DNA of 59,011 nt. It comes from Ferruginibacter sp. GTDB lineage: Bacteria > Bacteroidota > Bacteroidia > Chitinophagales > Chitinophagaceae. Shown piece by piece: positions 26,800 through 35,477 of this stretch (position 1 is its first letter; each line of letters begins with the position of its first letter). Made by a program: the position numbers and the translations under genes. The notes under the pieces were generated by a model. The model saw only the letters and a program-made list of their open reading frames with translations, was not told the origin of the DNA and did not search any database. The stretch lies in assembly GCF_028288465.1 (NCBI RefSeq), contig NZ_JAQBNR010000030.1, positions 1 to 59,011 on the forward strand. Direction: 5' to 3'.

Positions 26800-27437
26800 G
26801 GCAGGCCATTTAGTTTTTTATCAATTGCTATTTCATCAGCTGTGCGCACTCTTTGCGCCATCAGTATACTCGTACTGTTGCAAAACTGAGTAAGAAAAGT
26901 TTTCTTATCCAGCATGTCATCGTAGAGCTTGTCTATCGCTGTAATTCGCTCATCATCTTTTAACTTGAGCTGACCGTTGGTTAAAATGTTATGCAAATCA
27001 TCGAGGTTTGCGGCACCGCCTTTCAACACATTTTGAAATACGTTCCTGATAAAGTCCAGTTCAGTATGATTAAACATGCTGCTGTTATTAAAGCTCTTAA
27101 TTGCTTTTGCAGTTTGCTCGACAAAGCTTGCTTCCATAAAAATCATGTCGACAATTTTTACATATTGCTTAACCCGGGGATTAACAGTTGAGAGGGAACT
27201 AAAATAATTACTGTGCAAACCATAATCTCCCTGCTTAATATTTTGGATGATACCAAGCCCGTTTTTTGCAATGGCATAGCCTTGTGATAAATAACCGGCG
27301 TAGATTTTCAAGGCTGCGATTTGTTGCAACAAATATTTTTTTTGCGTTGCCTTTTGCCGGAACCATTCGTCCCAGGTTTGTGCGGAAGCCTCTTCCACAC
27401 ATAACACGATCAATCCCATTACCAATAATTTTTTCAT
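26796..27437 (-). CDS. VirB5-like exported conjugation protein, paralogue 2
   Basis: 213 aa with a signal peptide ending at ASAQ. It has the same helical plan as its neighbours: KKYLLQQIAALKIYAGYLSQ, GDYGLHSNYFSSLSTVNPRV, LKDDERITAIDKLYDDML, and a final RVRTADEIAIDKKLNGLP. It is clearly homologous to paralogue 1 and is coupled to it by ATGA. Three such genes in a row point to repeated duplication of the VirB5-like component. Confidence 0.75.
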   Translation of the reverse strand: MKKLLVMGLIVLCVEEASAQTWDEWFRQKATQKKYLLQQIAALKIYAGYLSQGYAIAKNGLGIIQNIKQGDYGLHSNYFSSLSTVNPRVKQYVKIVDMIFMEASFVEQTAKAIKSFNNSSMFNHTELDFIRNVFQNVLKGGAANLDDLHNILTNGQLKLKDDERITAIDKLYDDMLDKKTFLTQFCNSTSILMAQRVRTADEIAIDKKLNGLP

Positions 27438-27465
27438 AACGCCTCCTTTTCATTTTCACCAAACA

Positions 27466-28140
27466 TTATTGTAATCCGTATAATTGCTTTACGGCATCCA
27501 GCTCATTTTTTTCTTTTGCTCTTTGCAAGCTGATCTTGATATTCTGCTGGTTGAATTGTCTCAGATCAGTGAGTTGCTGATCCATGTGGTCATTGGCCGA
27601 ATGGATAATCTCCAACCTTTTTGCATCACTCATTTGCGTGGCAAATGCGTTGATCACCAGTTCCAGCTGGTTCATATTTTTAAGGCTTTCATCAAGGATA
27701 GCGGAATAGACTTGCTGCATGTAATCAATTTCCTGGGGAGTAAAATTTTTATCCTGCTTCGACAGATTAAACGCACTTTCAAATTCCTTCACCAGTTGAA
27801 GCTGTTGTTGAATAATATTTTTAACCGATTGATAAGTGCCGATGACGGCTTTCACTTTCCAGAGTTCATCAAAATAGTTCGCATACAATTCCTTCTGTTT
27901 ATTTGCCCAGTTACTGATCTCTGTGAGTTTTAACTTGGACATTTTGTTTTCCAATACTTTCTGGGCGTTCTGCAACCAGACGGTTTTATTCTGCAAGCGC
28001 TGAATCTGCAGGTCTACTGCTTTGATAACTTTGGTTATACCGGCTTTGATAATATCCAGAACAGGAATTTGTGCCTGTGTTGCTGTCACAGGATCCAGAC
28101 TTAAAAAAAACACGATCATTAACATTACTACACATTTCAT
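27466..28140 (-). CDS. VirB5-like exported conjugation protein, paralogue 3
   Basis: 224 aa with a signal peptide ending near ATQAQ. It shares the conserved helical regions of the other two (IQRLQNKTVWLQNAQKVLEN, YFDELWKVKAVIGTYQSVKN, TPQEIDYMQQVYSAILDESL, MSDAKRLEIIHSANDHMDQQ). It is the most upstream of the three, 28 nt before paralogue 2. It is probably exported through the channel or assembled in its pilus-like part; this is inference from position and architecture. Confidence 0.75.
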   Translation of the reverse strand: MKCVVMLMIVFFLSLDPVTATQAQIPVLDIIKAGITKVIKAVDLQIQRLQNKTVWLQNAQKVLENKMSKLKLTEISNWANKQKELYANYFDELWKVKAVIGTYQSVKNIIQQQLQLVKEFESAFNLSKQDKNFTPQEIDYMQQVYSAILDESLKNMNQLELVINAFATQMSDAKRLEIIHSANDHMDQQLTDLRQFNQQNIKISLQRAKEKNELDAVKQLYGLQ

Positions 28141-28162
28141 AATTCACTTTTTAGCTCCGCCT

Positions 28163-28531
28163 TTATTTACTTTTTTTAAACTGGGTAGTGCCTGTTATCA
28201 GCATTTGTTGCTGACTATTCCATACGTAGGTCTTTCCAGTCTTTAAATCTTCCAGCATTTTATTTTCATCAATATACCTCGCCATGCAAGTTTCCTTTAC
28301 CAATCTTTTCGGAAAGATTTTACCATCTGCTGTCCTGACAACGCCGGCATTTCTGTTGATTTGGTAAATATGTTTTCCACCATTTACTTTACTCACAACG
28401 AGTGTATCATTTGTTTTACCAAACTCATGCTCATGATAGGCTGTATATTTTCCGGTAAGGCCATTGGTCTCGTCCGTTGCATGATTACATGCCGCAAAAA
28501 TGATCACGTAAAAAATGGTCAACTTTTTCAT
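28163..28531 (-). CDS. Small lipoprotein of the tra operon
   Basis: 122 aa with a lipobox at IIFAAC (Cys14-15 region), so it is probably a lipid-anchored envelope protein. The mature part (NGLTGKYTAYHEHEFGKTND, then YQINRNAGVVRTADGKIFP) looks like a small beta-rich domain. It sits between traG and the VirB5-like genes with gaps of 11 and 22 nt. Such small lipoproteins in conjugation operons can act in channel assembly or entry exclusion. Neither can be shown here. Confidence 0.75.
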   Translation of the reverse strand: MKKLTIFYVIIFAACNHATDETNGLTGKYTAYHEHEFGKTNDTLVVSKVNGGKHIYQINRNAGVVRTADGKIFPKRLVKETCMARYIDENKMLEDLKTGKTYVWNSQQQMLITGTTQFKKSK

Positions 28532-28542
28532 ATTGGTTTGCT

Positions 28543-30960
28543 TTAATGTTGTTGTATAATACTTTCAATTCCTTTTTCAATACTTCCAAATTTCAGTGCA
28601 GCTTCCTGCACTTTCATCTTCTCCTTTTCCTCCGTAGTGTAGGCCAGGTATTCCTGCGGCGACACTTCCGTTCGATACACTTTTGATAAAACACCACCCA
28701 GCGAGATAAAGACTTCCTTGTATTTTTTTGAAGGATCATTGGCCTTATTAATTGAAAGCACCAATGCCTTTTCTTTATCCGTCAAACCAAGCAAGTTCTG
28801 GATCTGATCAAACTTGTTTTGATATTTACTCTGATCCAATAATATTTTACAATCTGCATTGTTAATTATAGCCTGCTTAACGATGGGTGATGAAATAATG
28901 TCTTCAATATCCTGTGTAACTACGATGGCTTCTCCAAAAAATTTCCTTACGGTTTTGAATAGGTACTTAATATATTCAGCCATGCCTTCCTTTGCGATTG
29001 CCTTCCATGCTTCTTCAATCAAAATCGTCTTCCTTATACCTTTCAGTTTTCTCATTTTTGAAATAAAAACTTCCATGATGATGATAGTTACCACTGGAAA
29101 TAGAATCGGATGGTCTTTGATATTGTCCAGTTCAAATACAATAAACCTTTGCTGCAACAAGTCAAGATTCTCCTTCGCATTTAAGAGGTAATCAAATTCG
29201 CCACCTTTGTAATAGGGCCTCAGCACATACAGGAAATTTGAAATGTCGAAATCTTTATCCTTTACCTTATCGCCTTTTAATACACTAACAAATTCATCTT
29301 TCAGAAAGTCATAAAAACTATTGAAACATGGAAACAATTCTTTGTCTATACTTACCTTATCAAAATACAACTGTAAGGCGTTTGACAGCGCAACATATTC
29401 ACTACGGTTGAAGGTTTCGTTGTCCTTCTTCCAAAGGGCTAGCAACAGTGTTTTGATGCTCTCTTTTTTTTCAGTATCCAGCGTTTCCATTTCACCAATA
29501 TAAAATGGATTGAATTGGATTGGATTGGTTTCCGAGTAAGTGAAGTAGTAGCCTCTTACCATATCGCAAAGTCCTTTATAAGAATGACCAACGTCTACCA
29601 GCACAATATGTGTACCTTGTTCATAGTAGCTCCTCTCCATATGATTGGTGAAAAAAGACTTGCCGGATCCTGATGGTCCGAGTATAAATTTATTCCGGTT
29701 GGAAATAATACCTCTCGCCATTGGTTCATCGGATATATCAACATGCACAGGTCTGCCGGTTAAACGGTCACCCAGGCGAATGCCAACCGGGCTTAAAGAA
29801 GAACGATAATTTGTCTCCATATTAAAAAAGCAGCAAGCTTGAGGAGAGAAAGTATCGAACGTATCATTCATAGGAAAATCTGCTGCATTACCCGGAATGC
29901 CCGCCCAGTAAATCTGTGCCGATCCTTCTGTTTCCTGCCTGGGGGTTGCATCCATTTGGGTAAGCGCAGCAGAGCAGAGATTTCTGATATTTTTTATTTC
30001 TTCCCTGCTTTCCGTCCAGGCCAATACATTAAAATGTGCTTTTATCGGCAATCGTTGTTCACCTATTGCTTCATTTAAAAATTGATCAGTTGCTTCTTTT
30101 GCAATTGCATTTTCCCGGCTGTAGGCTGATAAGGATTGTAGCCTCAATCGCTTTGCTTCCATTTTTTGCAATGTCTTCTGCACATCTTCTATAAACACGT
30201 ATTGATTGTAAATATGATTGCAGGAAAGCAGCTGACCAACAGGCGAAGCAAAGCCCACACTAAACTTGGTTTTATCAGTGGAATATTTATCATAGTTGAT
30301 CCTGGAACCGCAAAGTGCCGGTAAAAATTCTGCATCGGCCAAAGTATATAACAGGCAATGCTTTTCACCGATTTTCCATTCCGGTTTAAACTCAATGTCC
30401 GCAATCTCCTGGCGACCTGTCTGCAAATTCAGGTATTGCGTAATCAGGTCAATCAGCTCATTATTATTGAGGCGTTGCATCGAAATAAATCCACTATCTG
30501 ACAAGATCTTTTCAAACTGGCCTGCATGGCTCATAAAATCATGCAGGTGTTTTGCATCCAGTGTTTCTTCGGGTACAATGCGGCTCTTAACCAGGCTTGA
30601 AAATACAGAGGAGACAGCTTTCCTACCCAGAGGTTTTTTAGTAAGAAAAATATAGCAATGGTGATCCAGAAAAGGCCGCTCATTAAAGAATCGTTCACTG
30701 CTCCTGCTTAGGTAACTATTTTCTGCTTTCCTGAAATCGGCCTTGTAGGTGGCTTCAGTAAACCAATCCTGTTTGTGCAATATGGATTGCGGCGGCAATA
30801 CTTTAATGGCTTTTATCCAGGTATGATGAAAGGCTTCATAGTCTTCATTACTGAGTGTAAACAGCTCCGGTAGTTCAACTTTGAAAGCCACAGTTATATC
30901 TCCCATCTTTGAAAGAATGCTATTGTGCTCCACTCCATATATCGGTAAATGTTCAATCAT
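28543..30960 (-). CDS. traG: Conjugation ATPase TraG (VirB4-like)
   Basis: 805 aa from the ATG at 30960, which overlaps the traF stop by 8 nt; a GTG at 30969 is an alternative. The N-terminal third is the VirB4 N domain (ENSYLSRSSERFFNERPFLD). The Walker A motif GPSGSGKS lies at about residue 430, and the Walker B region is near IRKTILIEEAWKAIAKEG at about 650, followed by VVTQDIEDI. It energises assembly of the mating channel at the inner membrane. It is full length with no lesions. Confidence 0.95.
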   Translation of the reverse strand: MIEHLPIYGVEHNSILSKMGDITVAFKVELPELFTLSNEDYEAFHHTWIKAIKVLPPQSILHKQDWFTEATYKADFRKAENSYLSRSSERFFNERPFLDHHCYIFLTKKPLGRKAVSSVFSSLVKSRIVPEETLDAKHLHDFMSHAGQFEKILSDSGFISMQRLNNNELIDLITQYLNLQTGRQEIADIEFKPEWKIGEKHCLLYTLADAEFLPALCGSRINYDKYSTDKTKFSVGFASPVGQLLSCNHIYNQYVFIEDVQKTLQKMEAKRLRLQSLSAYSRENAIAKEATDQFLNEAIGEQRLPIKAHFNVLAWTESREEIKNIRNLCSAALTQMDATPRQETEGSAQIYWAGIPGNAADFPMNDTFDTFSPQACCFFNMETNYRSSLSPVGIRLGDRLTGRPVHVDISDEPMARGIISNRNKFILGPSGSGKSFFTNHMERSYYEQGTHIVLVDVGHSYKGLCDMVRGYYFTYSETNPIQFNPFYIGEMETLDTEKKESIKTLLLALWKKDNETFNRSEYVALSNALQLYFDKVSIDKELFPCFNSFYDFLKDEFVSVLKGDKVKDKDFDISNFLYVLRPYYKGGEFDYLLNAKENLDLLQQRFIVFELDNIKDHPILFPVVTIIIMEVFISKMRKLKGIRKTILIEEAWKAIAKEGMAEYIKYLFKTVRKFFGEAIVVTQDIEDIISSPIVKQAIINNADCKILLDQSKYQNKFDQIQNLLGLTDKEKALVLSINKANDPSKKYKEVFISLGGVLSKVYRTEVSPQEYLAYTTEEKEKMKVQEAALKFGSIEKGIESIIQQH

Positions 30961-31285
30961 GCTTTTCACGGGATAATTGTTTTTTGATTCGCACCAGTGA
31001 ATGGCATTTAATCACATCAGGCACCGCCTTCTTCGCAATCTTTTTCATCACTCCATACTCGCCGTATTGGCGGCTGAATTGATAGACATACACAAATAAA
31101 GCGGCGCCCGATATGATAATGACTGACAGGCAAATAAAGATGTTCACTCCGCAGATGTACAGGATAGCAAACAATACCAGTAGTACCACAAGACCTCCGC
31201 CCAGCCACCAGATATACTGTGCCTTTAATCCCCTAAATTCAATTGGTTTGTTGATCGTCTTATTGATTGCATACACACTGTTCAT
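30953..31285 (-). CDS. traF: Conjugative transposon protein TraF (DUF4133, VirB3-like)
   Basis: 110 aa from the ATG at 31285. It has the family opening VYAINKTINKPIEFRGLKAQ and two adjacent membrane segments (YIWWLGGGLVVLLVLFAILY, then IFICLSVIIISGAALFVYVY). It has a short conserved tail with SRQYGEYGVMKKIAKKAVPD. It overlaps traG by 8 nt and follows traE by 12 nt, which is the usual order. Confidence 0.92.
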   Translation of the reverse strand: MNSVYAINKTINKPIEFRGLKAQYIWWLGGGLVVLLVLFAILYICGVNIFICLSVIIISGAALFVYVYQFSRQYGEYGVMKKIAKKAVPDVIKCHSLVRIKKQLSREKHD

Positions 31286-31297
31286 CACGCTACATTT

Positions 31298-31627
31298 TTA
31301 AACTCCAAAGAATGATTTGATCACGGTGGCAACCACCACCAAAAAAACACAACTGCCAAACCAGGCAGCGGCCACCTTGCCTGTATCCTGGTCGCCGCTG
31401 TTCCATTTCTGGTAGACTTTGACCGCCCCGATCAGGCCCACAATAGCACCCACGGCATACATCAGGTTGGTGCCGCTGCCGAAATAACTTCGCACTTTGG
31501 TGTTAGCTTCATTAATGCCCGCATTCGCATCCTGTGCATAATTGTTTAATACTGTACAAAGTCCTAATCCAATTAACAACACCATTTTAACATGTTTTCT
31601 CCTCATCATCACGCTCACATTTTTCAT
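31298..31627 (-). CDS. traE: Conjugative transposon protein TraE (DUF4134, VirB2-like)
   Basis: 109 aa from the ATG at 31627. A signal-like N-terminus ends at NNYAQ. Two hydrophobic segments surround the diagnostic GSGTNLMYAVGAIVGLIGAV and KVYQKWNSGDQDTGKVAAAW. It resembles pilin-type VirB2 proteins in size and layout and forms the membrane or pilus subunit of the channel. It precedes traF by 12 nt. Confidence 0.92.
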   Translation of the reverse strand: MKNVSVMMRRKHVKMVLLIGLGLCTVLNNYAQDANAGINEANTKVRSYFGSGTNLMYAVGAIVGLIGAVKVYQKWNSGDQDTGKVAAAWFGSCVFLVVVATVIKSFFGV

Positions 31628-31666
31628 CACATATTTTTTTTAGGTTAAAAAATATGCTCCTCCGTC

Positions 31667-32128
31667 TCATTTAATCCACAGCACACGAACATCCTCCTCA
31701 TTGAGACGAAGCGAGCAATCTCTTTCGCATTGCGCTATTATCGCTTGATTAATTACTTCACGTTCCGGTATGTCTTCTCCAGTTGCATTTTGCTGCAAAT
31801 AGATTTTAAGTGCTGTAAACAATTCTTCTTTTTGAAATTTTCTAAAAGCGCCGTCAGTAATGATACCTTGTATGTCCATCAGTACTTCCGGGATAGTCCT
31901 GATGACCGTATTTTTATTATGCGCAGAAGGGATAAGGTTACTTTCACTTTGTGAACCTTCAACATTTTCTTTATCTCTCTGCAGAATAGACGTACTTTCT
32001 TTCTGTGGTCGCAGAAATGATCGAACATGATCATTTTTAAAATAAATGAGCCATACAACTCCATAATAAAGCACAAGGATTATACCTGTGGCAGCAGCAT
32101 AGTCTGCCCAGCTGATATTGTTTAACAT
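31667..32128 (-). CDS. Tra-operon membrane protein, first gene of the operon
   Basis: 153 aa from the ATG at 32128 (a TTG at 32137 is less likely). One N-terminal membrane segment (ATGIILVLYYGVVWLIYF) is followed by a soluble tail with DIQGIITDGAFRKFQKEELF and FTALKIYLQQN. Similar proteins precede traE in other Bacteroidetes elements. It is the first gene of the leftward operon and lies just downstream of an inverted repeat (32163-32178) that could be an operator. Function is unknown. Confidence 0.7.
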   Translation of the reverse strand: MLNNISWADYAAATGIILVLYYGVVWLIYFKNDHVRSFLRPQKESTSILQRDKENVEGSQSESNLIPSAHNKNTVIRTIPEVLMDIQGIITDGAFRKFQKEELFTALKIYLQQNATGEDIPEREVINQAIIAQCERDCSLRLNEEDVRVLWIK

Positions 32129-32162
32129 ACACCTCAATTTTCAATTTCACAAAAACAATACG

Positions 32163-32178
32163 ATAGTCTGTCGACTAT
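32163..32178 (-). promoter_or_regulatory. Candidate operator of the tra operon
   Basis: The perfect inverted repeat ATAGTC-TGTC-GACTAT ends 34 nt upstream of the first tra gene. TTTTG boxes (minus strand) lie just further upstream, but no clean -7 element was found at ideal spacing. Confidence 0.35.
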
Positions 32179-32205
32179 ACAAGGGAATCAAAAGTCAAAA
32201 TCAAT

Positions 32206-32616
32206 TTACGTTGGCGGGTGCAATTTTAGATTGCCCGCATTAAACACCAAAGAACAAATGGTAACTATACCAAAAACTACCAGCATACTTATTGGAACAA
32301 TTTGGTAAAATGTCGGGTAATTATAATGTTCTACATCTTTCGCAAAAAACAAATAGAGTGATAACAGCATTAAAGCGATACCGGCAAAATTTAAAATTGG
32401 TTCGGCAAGATTAGTATAAGCTCCATGATATTTAATTGCCGAAAATAATAAAGTAATAATTGCAAGGACAGCTAAGATGGAATGAATTGCTCCATGAGGC
32501 AATGCAATCATTATATACATAAAATAAAAACCGCCGCTAGCTTCGCCACTAATAATGATAAATAAAAAGCAAATAATCAGTGTTACTGGATGAGTAATGA
32601 ATTTAATTAATTTCAT
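32206..32616 (-). CDS. Small four-helix membrane protein, possible immunity protein
   Basis: 136 aa from the ATG at 32616, with four membrane segments (PVTLIICFLFIIISGEASGG, AIHSILAVLAIITLLFSAI, FAGIALMLLSLYLFFA, PISMLVVFGIVTICSLVF). No family was recognised. Its start lies 12 nt beyond the stop of the lipoprotein gene upstream, so the two are cotranscribed. The pairing of a thiol-domain lipoprotein with a small membrane protein would fit an effector/immunity or enzyme/membrane-partner pair. This is inference. Confidence 0.65.
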   Translation of the reverse strand: MKLIKFITHPVTLIICFLFIIISGEASGGFYFMYIMIALPHGAIHSILAVLAIITLLFSAIKYHGAYTNLAEPILNFAGIALMLLSLYLFFAKDVEHYNYPTFYQIVPISMLVVFGIVTICSLVFNAGNLKLHPPT

Positions 32617-32627
32617 AACAAATAATT

Positions 32628-33971
32628 TTAGTTGCATGGTCCATGACTGATACCGGTAAATCCTTTCACCCCGGGAATTACTATATTTTTTGCTTCAACA
32701 TCGCCGCCATCTTTCATTTGTTTAAGTTTTTGATATAAACCCTGGGGCGTTGCCGTTCCTTTAGGTGCCTGCCCACCAGGCAAATCAAACATCGGAATCG
32801 TAAGTTCATGCCCTGCCCGACTGTTGTTAAAAACCTCCAAAGCAAAATCAGTGCAGTTATAATCATCGATATCGTACATCACGAATTTTGACAGGTAACC
32901 AATGCGGGTAAGTGTACTTAGAAATTTATCCGGCGTTAAGGTTTGGGTTAGCGAGGCATTGAACTCATGTCCGGCATTATCTGCAAATTTACCTTTTACT
33001 GGTGCTGGTGTCGTAAAGGTCTTCCATCCCTGGTCGGGGTAAAATCCAATATTTTGTTGAATACTCTGGCCACCATTTGTTTTTGTAAGTTGAAGGAAAG
33101 TATGACCAGGCGAACCATTGTCCCAATCGAAAAATACATTGGGGTCTTTATCTACCGGGATATCTGCCAGTATTCTCACAGTACACACAGCTCCCGCATC
33201 CGGAATACTGCTAAAACATTTAATGTATTTGATAATATCAATAGCAGGATTATTTTCTACCGGTTCAAAATCTATTATTACAGGGTTTGTTGAGCTGCTT
33301 CCGCTTCCGCTCCCGGTAAATATGCCGGTTGAACCGGTTGTGGCATTGCTATTAGAATAATAACCGCTACCTCCAGTAGGTCCGGTACCATATGTTCCGC
33401 TTCCGTTTACCATACTTTGCAGGTTATACAGATCATCAGAAGTATACCCTCCGGTTTTTGGATAAGCCGATACTACCACAACGTCCGGCATTAGGGGAAC
33501 TTCCTGTACAGTTTCTTTTTCGTTTTTACGGGATTTGCTTTTTGCATAAGCATCAATAAATCCATTCGTGATTGCAGAGTTTATAATAGCTGTCCGATCC
33601 AGCAAACGAATTGTAATATGACCATTGAATATGGCATGTTGTTTCACTGACTGAATTGGTGTGCTTCTTTCAATATGTATCTGCTTACCTGATAAAATAT
33701 GTTGAGATGCATCCAGTTTCAACAAAATAAAATTTTCTGCAAAAGGGTTATTTTTAAAGCCAATGCGCACAATCGAAAAATTTTCGTTCTCATATGCTGA
33801 ACTTACCACCTTACTAAAATCCAGTAGCTGAAAATCACTTGGAGAAAGACTATCTTTTAACTGAAGCCGTAGCTTTTCAAAATCAGCAGATTGACATTCA
33901 TCTTTACTGCCTTCCTTTTTACAGGAGAAAAAGACAAATAAAATAGCTGCGATAAATAAATATTTTTTCAT
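32628..33971 (-). CDS. Lipoprotein with LRAT/NlpC-like (permuted papain) C-terminal domain
   Basis: 447 aa. The lipobox VFFSC puts the lipidated Cys at residue 17. Residues ~20-150 are an unrecognised domain, followed by a Ser/Gly/Thr-rich linker at about 180-235. The C-terminal domain contains GSPGHTFLQL (His near 290) and later DDYNCTDFALEVFN (Cys near 371). His before NCxxFA is the arrangement of circularly permuted papain-like enzymes (LRAT, YiiX, NlpC/P60 relatives), which cleave or transfer acyl or peptide groups. Location is outside the inner membrane. Genes with this C-terminal block recur in Bacteroidetes as secreted proteins. The actual activity is unknown. Confidence 0.75.
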   Translation of the reverse strand: MKKYLFIAAILFVFFSCKKEGSKDECQSADFEKLRLQLKDSLSPSDFQLLDFSKVVSSAYENENFSIVRIGFKNNPFAENFILLKLDASQHILSGKQIHIERSTPIQSVKQHAIFNGHITIRLLDRTAIINSAITNGFIDAYAKSKSRKNEKETVQEVPLMPDVVVVSAYPKTGGYTSDDLYNLQSMVNGSGTYGTGPTGGSGYYSNSNATTGSTGIFTGSGSGSSSTNPVIIDFEPVENNPAIDIIKYIKCFSSIPDAGAVCTVRILADIPVDKDPNVFFDWDNGSPGHTFLQLTKTNGGQSIQQNIGFYPDQGWKTFTTPAPVKGKFADNAGHEFNASLTQTLTPDKFLSTLTRIGYLSKFVMYDIDDYNCTDFALEVFNNSRAGHELTIPMFDLPGGQAPKGTATPQGLYQKLKQMKDGGDVEAKNIVIPGVKGFTGISHGPCN

Positions 33972-34048
33972 GTTGTATTTATTTATTGGTATAAAGTTAC
34001 AGTTACAAAAAGGCCATCAGAATTAAAATATTTTAATAAATTTCGTTT

Positions 34049-34624
34049 TTATAAAATTTTATTGGCGGCCCTTTTAATGCCGCTCAATCGAACTTCTGTA
34101 ATGCCCAGGTAAGAAGCAATGTATTTTGATGGAACACGTTGTTCGAGTTCTGCGTGGTGTCGTCTCAGGTAAATATAACGGTCGGTTGCATTCCTGAGCC
34201 GGAGCGAGTGTAATCTTTGCTCGCTTAATGTATAATACCGTTCCAGCAATACGCGTGCGGTAAAATTAAATTCCGGAAAATTGTGAAAGACGTACTGGAG
34301 TTCTGAATAAGTAATATAATGGATTGTGGTATCTTCCAGTGCCTGTATCGCTTCATAGCTGACGGACTGTGTAAAAAAACTTTCTACACTTACAATTACA
34401 TCTCCTTCTTTCATAAACCATGACGAGACATCTTTATCTCCAAACGAATAAAAACACCGCAGAATCCCTTTGCTTATAAAACAGATATTACTACTAACAT
34501 GTCCAATCTTAAGCAGGAACTCTTTTTTCGCCAGTTCTTTGGTTTTAAGATGCGTGCGTAGGTAAGCAACTAATTCCGGTGACATTTTGTGGATGCTGTT
34601 CAGGTAGTGTAATAACTCTTCCAT
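34049..34624 (-). CDS. Crp/Fnr-family transcriptional regulator
   Basis: 191 aa. Residues ~10-120 form the cyclic-nucleotide-binding-like barrel (EFLLKIGHVSSNICFISKGI, then FMKEGDVIVSVESFFTQ). A C-terminal helix-turn-helix follows (VPSKYIASYLGITEVRLSGI). The form is that of the many Bacteroidetes Crp-like proteins that lack the classical cAMP-binding residues. Promoter targets are unknown. It is a single gene, separated by about 80 nt from the lipoprotein gene. Confidence 0.88.
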   Translation of the reverse strand: MEELLHYLNSIHKMSPELVAYLRTHLKTKELAKKEFLLKIGHVSSNICFISKGILRCFYSFGDKDVSSWFMKEGDVIVSVESFFTQSVSYEAIQALEDTTIHYITYSELQYVFHNFPEFNFTARVLLERYYTLSEQRLHSLRLRNATDRYIYLRRHHAELEQRVPSKYIASYLGITEVRLSGIKRAANKIL

Positions 34625-35241
34625 GGATTTTAGTTTTTTGTTTTGAATCGGTTAACTAAAACTGGCAGGGTAGTAAGGGAATGTGTGCAGCCCATGAGGA
34701 ATTGACGGTACATTGCTATATAAAATTAAAAATAAATTTCAAATTATCAAGAGGAGCAAATCAAACAGGATACTGCTTAAAACTTATAAAGCCACTTGCA
34801 ATGAGCATTTATGCAGATTGCTTAAATGGTTGTTTGCAATATCAATGGTCACTTATTGAAACAGAGGCATGGAGTGTATTTTTTAGTACAGTGTCTTCTT
34901 TATGTCTCACACAAAGAAATACCGGATAATCTCAGCATTAAAAAGTGAGGAAAAATAAAGCCGGCATTCATTGTCTGCAAGGCAGGAAAACAAAACGGTT
35001 GAAGCTTTTTAAAAGCAACTATTGCAGCACATAAAAACGAATTACAAAGCAGTACAGTACACCTGCCTTATTGTGAAAGATAGGCAACAATTCAGGAGTA
35101 CTGTACACCAAATCTATATTGTGAAAGCACCTGGCTCCTGCGTCGCTCAGGAGCTTTCAGCCACTTGAATATCATTAAAGACCTATAAAAAAGAATACAA
35201 AAAAACTCATTCATCCTAATCCTTCGCAAAGTTCCTGACAG
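34625..35241. other. Intergenic region without a convincing gene
   Basis: About 620 nt between the Crp-type regulator and the ssb leader. A short open frame at 34681-34929 has no recognisable protein features. A hairpin GCTCCTG / CAGGAGC lies at 35134-35154. GTACAGTAC (35052-35060) and its reverse complement GTACTGTAC (35098-35106) form a loose inverted repeat. Nothing else could be supported. Confidence 0.5.
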
Positions 35242-35394
35242 GCTTTTGCAAAAGCAAGGTCTGCGCTCCGCCAAAATACAGGGGCGGAACTGGCCACGGT
35301 TTTGTAAAAACAATCTCCACCCCGTTTGGCCTCCTTCGGAGATATGTCTGTGGGGTCGTATTCTTTTTACAAAAACCTTGCTTTTACAAAAGCC
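35242..35394 (+). promoter_or_regulatory. Four related palindromic boxes in the ssb leader
   Basis: The decamer TTTTRYAAAA occurs four times: 35244-35253 (TTTTGCAAAA, inside the 14-bp palindrome GCTTTTGCAAAAGC), 35300-35309 (TTTTGTAAAA), 35365-35374 and 35382-35391 (TTTTACAAAA). The outer copies are part of a 20-bp inverted repeat with one mismatch (35241-35260 with 35375-35394), so the transcript could also fold into a long hairpin. It ends 83 nt before the ssb start. Confidence 0.6.
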
Positions 35395-35477
35395 TTTTTC
35401 AGGGCCGGGTTGCTACGATGAGAACGAACGAGGCGTATGCCGAGTTCATCATTTATCAACCATTAAAATTTATAGTT

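Noticed and set aside
26173..28140. Tellurite resistance (TerB) function for the three helical proteins
   Set aside because: Signal peptides and position inside the tra operon fit a VirB5-like exported component; no sign of a resistance locus.
34681..34929. 82-aa open frame between the Crp-type gene and ssb
   Set aside because: No recognisable domain, no signal or membrane pattern, odd residue composition and no conserved context. Left out as a gene.
35092..35313. 73-aa minus-strand open frame
   Set aside because: It reads through the palindromic boxes of the ssb leader; the translation is an artefact of the inverted repeats.
35418..35477. Longer start for ssb
   Set aside because: The extra 20 residues do not belong to the OB fold; the ATG at 35478 gives the normal SSB N-terminus.
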